Position numbers and translations under genes: made by a program. The notes beneath the pieces are model-generated. The model saw only the letters and a program-made list of their open reading frames with translations. It was not told where the DNA came from and made no database searches. A stretch of DNA of 10,799 nt from Verrucomicrobiota bacterium (GTDB lineage: Bacteria; Verrucomicrobiota; Verrucomicrobiia; Verrucomicrobiales; DEV007): contig JAHDCN010000078.1 of NCBI GenBank assembly GCA_020629815.1, forward strand, positions 1 to 10,799, in the 5' to 3' direction. Numbering within the stretch: the first letter of the stretch is position 1; each line of letters starts with the position of its first letter. This document shows positions 6,327 through 10,799 of the stretch, piece by piece.

Positions 6327-8174
6327 ATGACGGCTAAATCCAGCCGACTCCCTCAACTCCGCACTATGGAAATCGCACTCTGGCAACAGCTTGTGACTGT
6401 GGCGATCGTTGTGATCGTTTTTATCACGTTCGTAAAAGAATGGATCTCTCCTGATCTAACCGCAATGGCAGCGTTCATTATGCTGCCATTGATTGGTGTT
6501 CTTGCCCCTTCGGAAGCGCTCAGCATCTTTTCGAATGGTGCGCCGATTACGGTGGCTGCGATGTTCGTTATGTCGGCGGTGCTGGAAAGAACCGGTATCA
6601 TCGACGTGCTGGCTGGTCGGTTTGAGAAAATGGCCGGTGGATCTGCATTTCGAATGACGATTGTCCTGTTGATCCTGGTGGCCTTCCTGTCGGCCTTCGT
6701 GAACAACACCCCGGTTGTGGTGGTCTTTCTGCCTATCGTGATGGCCCATTGCCGGAAATACAACATGAAGGCTTCCCGCTTTCTAATTCCTCTCAGCTAT
6801 GCGGCAATCGTAGGTGGAACTTGCACCATTATCGGAACCTCCACCAACTTGATCGCTTCCGGTATTTACGCGGATTATCTGACTGACACCGGCTCCGACA
6901 AGAACCCCTTCTCCATGTTTGAGATTGCCAAGCTGGGTATTTTCTTTATCGCCGTAACCATTACCTATCTTGTGCTCGGAGGTTGGAAATTGATTCCGAG
7001 CCGGGAAACTCTTTCCACTTTGTTCGATGGCGAAGCCGGCCACGAGTTTCTCACTCAGGCCTACGTGGGCGGAAGCTCACCTTTGGTTGGAAAACTCTTT
7101 CCCGAAACACCTTTAGCAAAACAACGCAATCTGCGCGTAATCGAGATCGTTCGTGAAGGGCGACCTGTCCCTGTGCCTTTGAACGAGCTGGTTTTCGAAG
7201 CCGGTGATCAGATCATGATGAAAACCCGCGCTTCGGGGGTCATGGAGCTGAATGAAACCACTGGTATCGATCTACTGCCGGAGAGCGAACTCGGGCTCGG
7301 CCACCTGAAAACTGAATCGGCCGTTTTGATGGAAGGGATCGTAGGCCCCGGTTCCGAAATGGTTGGGCACAGTCTGCGCGAACTGAATTTCCGCCAGCGT
7401 TTTGGCGTAGTTATTCTGGCGGTTCACCGCCGTGGGGTAAATCTCCAGAAACGTTTCGAAGATGTGAAACTGGCATTTGGTGACACACTGCTGATCGAAG
7501 GTCCCGAAGACCGGATGAATGAACTCTTTGCCCGGAAAGACTTCGTCAACCTGACAAAACCGACCGAGCAGCCGATTCGACGCAGCAAAGCTCCTATCGC
7601 GATTTTTGCCCTGTTGATGTTCATGATCGGAGGAGCTTTGATTCCGAAGTTTATCCCGATTCTCGCTCTGGCTGGCGTAGTCCTCACTTTAGTAACGAAG
7701 TGTATTGATCCGGAAGAGGCTTACAAAGCAGTGGAGTGGAAAGTGATTTTCATGATCTACGGCATGCTCGGTTTAGGCATGGGCCTTCAGGAAACCGGGT
7801 TGGCGAAAATCGCCGGCGAAACAGCCGCGGCATGGTTCCAGGGATTTGGACCGTACGTCGTTTTGGCGGTTGTCTACCTGCTGGCAGCTGTGCTCACAGA
7901 GATGATTTCGAACAACGCGGTAGCCGCTCTTTTGACCCCGATTGCGATCGGTATAGGGGTCGAGTTGGGGGTAGACCCCCGTGCTTTCGTGGTCGCGGTG
8001 ATGTTCGCCTCATCCGCCAGCTTCGTAACGCCAATTGGTTATCAGACAAATACTTATGTCTACGGTGCTGGCGGTTACAAATTCACTGACTTCACCCGGG
8101 TAGGCCTACCCCTTGCGATTGCCTTATGGATTATGGCTAGTTTCCTCATCCCGATTCTCTGGCCCTTTAAATAA
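6327..8174 (+). CDS. SLC13/DASS-type permease with two TrkA-C (RCK_C) domains
   Basis: A 615-residue inner-membrane carrier of the ion transporter superfamily. Both halves carry the paired re-entrant motifs: NNTPVVVVFLP (126-136) with GTSTNL (170-175), and ISNNAVAALLTPIA (527-540) with TPIGYQTNTYVYG (568-580); in VcINDY-type carriers the Ser-Asn-Thr motifs bind Na+ and a carboxylate. Between the halves, about residues 238-300 and 328-408 form two soluble beta/alpha TrkA-C domains (for example NLRVIEIVREG and FGVVILAVHRRG, each followed by an AGD/FGDxx turn), which in other transporters bind small ligands or nucleotides and gate transport. Such proteins are often annotated as SLC13 or sulfate permease; the substrate (dicarboxylate, sulfate or another anion) is not resolvable here. 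The gene is divergent from cstA and followed by 130 bases with no clear terminator. Confidence 0.92.
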   Translation: MTAKSSRLPQLRTMEIALWQQLVTVAIVVIVFITFVKEWISPDLTAMAAFIMLPLIGVLAPSEALSIFSNGAPITVAAMFVMSAVLERTGIIDVLAGRFEKMAGGSAFRMTIVLLILVAFLSAFVNNTPVVVVFLPIVMAHCRKYNMKASRFLIPLSYAAIVGGTCTIIGTSTNLIASGIYADYLTDTGSDKNPFSMFEIAKLGIFFIAVTITYLVLGGWKLIPSRETLSTLFDGEAGHEFLTQAYVGGSSPLVGKLFPETPLAKQRNLRVIEIVREGRPVPVPLNELVFEAGDQIMMKTRASGVMELNETTGIDLLPESELGLGHLKTESAVLMEGIVGPGSEMVGHSLRELNFRQRFGVVILAVHRRGVNLQKRFEDVKLAFGDTLLIEGPEDRMNELFARKDFVNLTKPTEQPIRRSKAPIAIFALLMFMIGGALIPKFIPILALAGVVLTLVTKCIDPEEAYKAVEWKVIFMIYGMLGLGMGLQETGLAKIAGETAAAWFQGFGPYVVLAVVYLLAAVLTEMISNNAVAALLTPIAIGIGVELGVDPRAFVVAVMFASSASFVTPIGYQTNTYVYGAGGYKFTDFTRVGLPLAIALWIMASFLIPILWPFK

Positions 8175-8208
8175 TCGCAGTATTTATAGTGAAAATAGGG
8201 ATTTCCGG

Positions 8209-8237
8209 TTGCGAAATCGACTGACTTGCACTAATAA
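8209..8237 (+). promoter_or_regulatory. Sigma70-type promoter candidate upstream of the H1-like/DksA fusion
   Basis: TTGCGA (8209-8214) and TAATAA (8232-8237) are separated by exactly 17 bases, the optimal spacing. Both hexamers match the consensus at four of six positions. The start point would fall near 8244, giving a leader of about 60 bases before ATG 8305. It competes with the ATG-proximal -10-like site at 8292. Confidence 0.5.
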
Positions 8238-8291
8238 ATGCGCCGCAAAATCGTCCAGCTAACGCGCGAGGACGTATGATCGCGACAAGTT

Positions 8292-8297
8292 TACTCT
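8292..8297 (+). promoter_or_regulatory. TANNNT -10-like hexamer 7 bases before the fusion gene ATG
   Basis: TACTCT is followed by 7 bases and the ATG at 8305. A -10 element here would start transcription at about the A of ATG and give a leaderless mRNA. It matches the -10 consensus at only T, A and final T, with no -35; its weight comes from the same spacing at 9149 and 9673. Confidence 0.3.
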
Positions 8298-8304
8298 CAG
8301 AAGT

Positions 8305-8544
8305 ATGGCAACAAAGAAAGCTGCGAAAAAAAAGACAGCTGCGAAAAAGAAGGCTCCAGCAGCCAAGAAGAAAGCCGCAGCAAAAACTAAGAAGGCAGTA
8401 GCCAAGAAGCCTGCTGCTAAGAAAAAAGCCGCTGCCCCGAAAAAGAAGGTCGCCGCGAAAAAAACTACCGCTAAGAAGGCGGTGAAAAAAACAGCTGCGA
8501 AAAAGAAGACCGCCAAGAAGAAAAGCGCACCCGTGAAGAAGATC
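8305..8544 (+). repeat. Low-complexity Lys/Ala codon tract
   Basis: This stretch is built of irregular AAGAAA/GCT/GCC-type units that encode KK, KKK, AAK and AKK. It is purine-rich on the coding strand and gives a false phenylalanine-rich open frame on the other strand. Such tracts are prone to copy-number slippage, so length may differ between relatives. Confidence 0.8.
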
Positions 8545-9072
8545 GTCACGGCGATTAAGAAGCGCCCCGTTATCGCTCCTCAGAAAGTTGCCAAGCCTGT
8601 CTTGTCCAAGCGAACTACCAAAACCGGTAAAATCAAAAAGTTGCCGGCTGCATTCTTGCGCAAGCAGAAGCAAAAGCTTCTCGATCTGCACGACAGCATG
8701 GTCGACCAGATGAACGGTATCAGCCGCGATGCACTGGCCGGTACGGGCGATTCAGACTCATCTGCGTTCGGAATGCACCAGGCAGATGCAGGAAGTGACG
8801 CATACGATCGCGAGTTCGCACTGAATCTACTTTCCCAGGAGCAGGATGCGATTCACGAAATTGAAGATGCACTTCGTCGTATTGATGAAGGAACCTACGG
8901 CGTTTGCGAAGGTTCCGGGGAACCAATTCCGCAGGCGCGTTTAGAGGCGATGCCTTTCGCGCGATGCACCGTTGCCTATCAGGAACAGTTGGATCGAGGT
9001 GAAGGGCCGGCAATCGGCAATCGCGGTCCAGTTGGGACTTTGTTTGAGCCAAACGACAAGGACTCGAAATAA
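8305..9072 (+). CDS. Histone H1/Hc2-like Lys-Ala tail fused to a DksA/TraR-family domain
   Basis: A 255-residue two-part protein. Residues 1-80 hold 36 Lys and 26 Ala, and no acidic residue occurs before D127; this matches eukaryotic H1 tails and chlamydial Hc2, which bind and compact DNA. Residues 115-255 are DksA/TraR-like: a helical region (116-145), a mid-segment with D165-AY-D168 near where DksA carries its acidic tip (alignment uncertain), a second helix (168-195), then GTYGVCEGSGEPIPQARLEA into the zinc-finger region. Of the four finger cysteines only C201 and C221 remain; the partners are S204 and A224, so a normal C4 zinc site cannot form. Zinc-poor DksA relatives exist, for example in Bacillus. 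DksA modulates RNA polymerase with ppGpp; here I infer a cytoplasmic nucleoid or polymerase-associated regulator. The frame is intact, and bL33 and bS18 follow. Confidence 0.88.
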   Translation: MATKKAAKKKTAAKKKAPAAKKKAAAKTKKAVAKKPAAKKKAAAPKKKVAAKKTTAKKAVKKTAAKKKTAKKKSAPVKKIVTAIKKRPVIAPQKVAKPVLSKRTTKTGKIKKLPAAFLRKQKQKLLDLHDSMVDQMNGISRDALAGTGDSDSSAFGMHQADAGSDAYDREFALNLLSQEQDAIHEIEDALRRIDEGTYGVCEGSGEPIPQARLEAMPFARCTVAYQEQLDRGEGPAIGNRGPVGTLFEPNDKDSK

Positions 9073-9097
9073 AATCAGTTGAGAAGCGGCTGATTTT
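9071..9097 (+). terminator. Weak terminator candidate after the fusion gene
   Basis: AAAATCAG (9071-9078, overlapping the stop) pairs with CTGATTTT (9090-9097) across an 11-base loop. The stem is AT-rich and the T run is only four bases, so termination would be partial. A second hairpin, TTCGCCC/GGGTGAA around AAAAA (9115-9133), follows just upstream of rpmG. Confidence 0.35.
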
Positions 9098-9148
9098 GCG
9101 TAGATTGGCCGCCCTTCGCCCAAAAAGGGTGAACTGAAATCCAAACTT

Positions 9149-9154
9149 TATCAT
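9149..9154 (+). promoter_or_regulatory. -10-like TATCAT 7 bases before the rpmG ATG
   Basis: TATCAT matches the -10 consensus at five of six positions, and exactly 7 bases separate it from the ATG at 9162. There is no Shine-Dalgarno before rpmG and no good -35. If used, the mRNA would be leaderless. Confidence 0.4.
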
Positions 9155-9161
9155 TTTTGTC

Positions 9162-9335
9162 ATGCCACGGGACGTTATCATTCTCGAATGCACCGAAGCT
9201 AAGGAAGAGGGCAAAAGGCCTTCTATCTACGTGACGACGCGCAATAAGAAGAGCCTGCGGACTCCGGGACGTTTGGAGAAAGTGAAGTTTAATCCCTACC
9301 TGAAGCGCAGAACTCTCCACCGCGAGAAGCGTTAA
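9162..9335 (+). CDS. rpmG: Large-subunit ribosomal protein bL33
   Basis: A 57-residue basic protein of the 50S subunit, located near the E site. Seen: [20 protein letters not shown] (20-39) and [16 protein letters not shown] (40-55) match the bL33 core, in which a TTxNK(R/K) turn, LELKKF(D/N)P and a basic C-terminus are typical. It has a single cysteine (C10), so it is the zinc-free form rather than the four-cysteine form. Length is normal. The ATG lacks a Shine-Dalgarno; the TATCAT hexamer 7 bases upstream may make it the first codon of a leaderless transcript. bS18 follows 19 bases after the stop, and the pair ends at the strong terminator at 9614. Confidence 0.93.
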   Translation: MPRDVIILECTEAKEEGKRPSIYVTTRNKKSLRTPGRLEKVKFNPYLKRRTLHREKR

Positions 9336-9354
9336 TTTTACCGATTCAAGAAAA

Positions 9355-9591
9355 ATGGTCCCTAAAAATAAAGAACGTGCAATGAATCTGCGGAGAGCAA
9401 ACCGCAGAATGCCTCGTCGCCGCCTTGATATCCCGGCTGAGAAGCTGAATTACTTGAATCCTGAATTTTTGAAGAAGTTCTGCACAGAGTCAGGTAAGAT
9501 TTACCCGCGCCGCACCACTGGCGTTTCGGCGAAAGTTCACCGCCGGATTACGCGTGAGATCAAACGTGCTCGCGCGTTGAACTTGATGTAG
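9355..9591 (+). CDS. rpsR: Small-subunit ribosomal protein bS18
   Basis: A 78-residue basic 30S protein that binds 16S rRNA together with bS6 in the platform. The core runs from about residue 32: NYLNPEFLKKF (32-42), GKIYPRRTTGVSAK (47-60) and the helix VHRRITREIKRARALNL (61-77), all hallmark bS18. The N-terminal extension is rich in Arg and Lys, as usual. An in-frame ATG at 9382 is an alternative start; I keep 9355, since residues 1-9 are basic and the weak purine run AAGAAAA lies just before it. bS18 is often found with rpsF, ssb and rplI, none of which is adjacent here; instead it pairs with rpmG and ends in a strong terminator. Confidence 0.95.
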   Translation: MVPKNKERAMNLRRANRRMPRRRLDIPAEKLNYLNPEFLKKFCTESGKIYPRRTTGVSAKVHRRITREIKRARALNLM

Positions 9592-9613
9592 TCCATCGAA
9601 GTTCTCTTTTCTC

Positions 9614-9647
9614 AAAGCCTGTCCGGGAAACCGGACAGGCTTTTTTT
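9614..9647 (+). terminator. Strong intrinsic terminator of the rpmG-rpsR unit
   Basis: A GC-rich perfect stem, GCCTGTCCGG (9617-9626) with CCGGACAGGC (9631-9640), is closed by a GAAA tetraloop (9627-9630) and followed by seven T (9641-9647); three A before the stem can pair with the first T residues. It begins 22 bases after the bS18 stop. Confidence 0.97.
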
Positions 9648-9669
9648 GTGGCCCGAAGAGAAGGGCTCA

Positions 9670-9678
9670 TGTTATCCT
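9670..9678 (+). promoter_or_regulatory. Extended -10 candidate for the small secreted protein gene
   Basis: TG (9670-9671), one base, then TATCCT (9673-9678) forms an extended -10, and 7 bases separate it from ATG 9686. Only 38 bases lie between the terminator T run and this ATG, so a dedicated promoter has little other room. No Shine-Dalgarno is visible at a normal spacing. This points to leaderless transcription. Confidence 0.45.
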
Positions 9679-9685
9679 GCGCCCA

Positions 9686-10012
9686 ATGAAAACTTTCCTC
9701 AATGTATCTGTCCTTTTCTTCTCGATCGCTACCATGGCTCTCACCATGCCGGCTCTGGCGCAGGATTCAGAAAAGCCATCTGTGAAAAGTGAGGAGAAAG
9801 CGAAGCCGTACTCCCACAAGAGCAGCAAGGGCAAAACCTACTACCTCTTCAGTCGGGAGCAGAAACTGAAGAACTCCGACAAAGTCATCACGATGTACTA
9901 TTTTGCATCCGATCCGGAAAATAAGAAAGGCAAGCCAGTCGCGGAAGTACCTGAGGATCGAGAGGTTTCAGAAACCAAGACCGGCTTGTTGGTATTGAAG
10001 AAGAAAAAGTAG
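9686..10012 (+). CDS. Small secreted lysine-rich protein of unknown function
   Basis: A 108-residue protein with a clear Sec signal peptide: MKTF start, hydrophobic core (about 5-20) and an ALA cleavage motif (23-25) before QD, so the mature form is about 83 residues and periplasmic or exported. The mature part begins with a charged, probably disordered Lys/Glu/Ser linker (26-45), then KGKTYYLFSRE (49-59), a strand VITMYYFASDP (67-77), KGKPVAEVPEDREVSETKTG (81-100) and a LLVLKKKK end (101-108). The PVAEVPEDREV...TGLLVLKKK pattern reminds me of a small widespread domain with a 'P-GYEVVEN-TGLP-LKKK' ending, but I cannot name it. No cysteines or catalytic signature are seen. It stands between a terminator and cdsA, so it may be a single-gene unit or co-transcribed with cdsA. 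Confidence 0.75.
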   Translation: MKTFLNVSVLFFSIATMALTMPALAQDSEKPSVKSEEKAKPYSHKSSKGKTYYLFSREQKLKNSDKVITMYYFASDPENKKGKPVAEVPEDREVSETKTGLLVLKKKK

Positions 10013-10039
10013 CGGCAACCGGCGCCACAAAGTGGATTT

Positions 10040-10075
10040 ACTGTTTGCGAAGCAAAGGCTTCACTGTTTGCTTCG
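10040..10075 (+). promoter_or_regulatory. Alternative hairpins and direct repeat in the gap before cdsA
   Basis: CGAAGCAAA (10048-10056) pairs perfectly with TTTGCTTCG (10067-10075). A competing smaller stem, GAAGC (10049-10053) with GCTTC (10058-10062), uses the same left arm, so the two cannot coexist. ACTGTTTGC is also directly repeated at 10040-10048 and 10063-10071. No T run follows. It may be a weak terminator for the small gene or a leader structure of cdsA. Confidence 0.4.
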
Positions 10076-10093
10076 TTACCACCCCGCTCGTTG

Positions 10094-10799
10094 ATGTCTG
10101 AATCGAAACCGTCGAAGCGAAAAGTTTTTTCCAATCGGCTCCTCAGCACCCTGCTGCTGTGGGGTGTGATGTTTCTTGCCTTTTGGCTGGCGAACGACTG
10201 GTTGTTTTTGGGCCTGATTTTGATCGCTGTCTTTATGGGGCTGCGCGAGTACTTTTCGCTCTATCAGGACAAAGGGTTTCAGCAATTTCAATGGATTACC
10301 ATCGGGGTAGGCCTGCTGTATTTTGTGCTTCTGTTCGGTGCTCATGCCGGATGGAACATTCCCGCTGCAGAGCAACTTGATGGCCTGGCCTTGTTTGCCT
10401 TGTTTGTCGGAATATTCGGGATCCGGCTGCGTAAACCCCTCGATGGAGAGCAGTCTCTTCACGAGATTGCCGCCGCAGTGTTTGGGTTCGTATACCTAGT
10501 GCTGTTGTTTTCCTTTGTGCCAAAGCTGTTGTTTCTGCCTTTGCAGTCTGCGCCGGATCCCGCGAATGCTGGATCAACTCAGCCGACCGCACACTTCTAT
10601 CTGCTTTACCTCGTGGCCGTCACCAAATTTACTGACATGGGTGCCTACGCGATCGGATCCCTGATCGGCAAGCACAAGATGATTCCCCACATCAGTCCCG
10701 GCAAAACCTGGCAGGGATTCGGTGGTGCCATTCTTTTTGCTCTGATTGCCTCCTTTGGCTGCCTGTTTTTGATGGGTAACCAAATCCCGCTGATCACAC
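10094..10799 (+). CDS. cdsA: Phosphatidate cytidylyltransferase, N-terminal part (cut by window edge)
   Basis: CdsA makes CDP-diacylglycerol from CTP and phosphatidic acid in the inner membrane, the branch point for bacterial phospholipids. The first 235 codons are present. Seen: a basic start followed by about six hydrophobic helices, LREYFSLYQ (50-58), like the conserved EYF region after the first helices, and the hallmark block TDMGAYAIGSLIGKHK (180-195) followed by HISPGKTWQGFGG (199-211); family members usually read SDxGAYxxGRxxGKHK and SPKKTxEGxxGG. Ser188 replaces the usual Arg. The C-terminal CTP-transferase signature with its Asp residues lies beyond the window. ATG at 10094 is chosen because the basic SKRKVFSNRLLS segment leads directly into helix 1; no Shine-Dalgarno is visible. 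The usual partners uppS and dxr are not upstream. Confidence 0.92.
   Translation, partial: MSESKPSKRKVFSNRLLSTLLLWGVMFLAFWLANDWLFLGLILIAVFMGLREYFSLYQDKGFQQFQWITIGVGLLYFVLLFGAHAGWNIPAAEQLDGLALFALFVGIFGIRLRKPLDGEQSLHEIAAAVFGFVYLVLLFSFVPKLLFLPLQSAPDPANAGSTQPTAHFYLLYLVAVTKFTDMGAYAIGSLIGKHKMIPHISPGKTWQGFGGAILFALIASFGCLFLMGNQIPLIT

Noticed and set aside
8238..8279. A 13-codon open frame (MRRKIVQLTREDV) before the fusion gene as a leader peptide
   Set aside because: No ribosome binding site, and its ATG sits immediately after the TAATAA -10 candidate, so it would not be on that transcript; frames this short are common by chance.
8259..8691. Phenylalanine/leucine-rich open frames on the minus strand opposite the Lys/Ala tract
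   Set aside because: They are the reverse complement of AAG/AAA/GCx repeats, so hydrophobic content is automatic; no start signal or family match.
8903..8976. The missing zinc-finger cysteines as the result of a frameshift or sequencing error
   Set aside because: The frame continues without disturbance and the flanking family residues (GTYG, GEPIPQARLEA) are intact on both sides, so these look like true substitutions.

Overview
The window is 10.8 kb of densely coding bacterial chromosome of roughly balanced base composition (GC estimated by eye at slightly above half). I see no phage, transposase, integrase, CRISPR or RNA gene. Gene content is mostly housekeeping. The protein styles fit the Planctomycetes-Verrucomicrobia-Chlamydiae group, most plausibly a verrucomicrobial Opitutae/Puniceicoccales-like organism: a lysine/alanine-rich histone-like tail fused to a DksA/TraR domain, bL33 next to bS18, an EboC-like UbiA protein, and starts that mostly lack Shine-Dalgarno sequences. 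This placement is inference from style, not from a marker gene.

Layout. Bases 1-1281 are on the minus strand: the N-terminal part of the mismatch-repair ATPase MutS (cut by the window edge), preceded by a membrane-anchored rhodanese-domain protein. From 1381 to 3410 on the plus strand lie a DExD-box RNA helicase and, 8 bases later, a sugar-phosphate isomerase/epimerase-type TIM barrel. They converge at about 3411-3466 on a compact repeat/hairpin element with a gene pair on the minus strand: cstA (4356-6215) followed 18 bases downstream by a UbiA-family, EboC-like membrane protein (3465-4337). Divergent from cstA, across 111 bases, is an SLC13/DASS-type permease with two TrkA-C domains (6327-8174).

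The right third is a growth-related block on the plus strand. It holds the histone H1-like/DksA fusion (8305-9072), ribosomal proteins bL33 (9162-9335) and bS18 (9355-9591), a textbook intrinsic terminator (9614-9647), a small secreted protein of unknown function (9686-10012), and the start of phosphatidate cytidylyltransferase cdsA (10094 to the window end). mutS, rpmG and cdsA are easy to miss because two are open at a window edge and one is only 57 codons.

Working together: cstA and the divergent permease suggest a locus for taking up peptides, pyruvate or other organic anions, with a shared control region. The DksA-like fusion beside two ribosomal protein genes suggests a link between nucleoid or RNA polymerase control and ribosome supply. 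The most interesting signals are: (1) the Hc2-like/DksA fusion that keeps only two of four zinc cysteines; (2) TANNNT -10-like hexamers exactly 7 bases before the ATG of three genes, suggesting leaderless mRNAs; (3) the tandem-repeat hairpin between the convergent operons; (4) the orphan EboC-like protein without its second aspartate motif.
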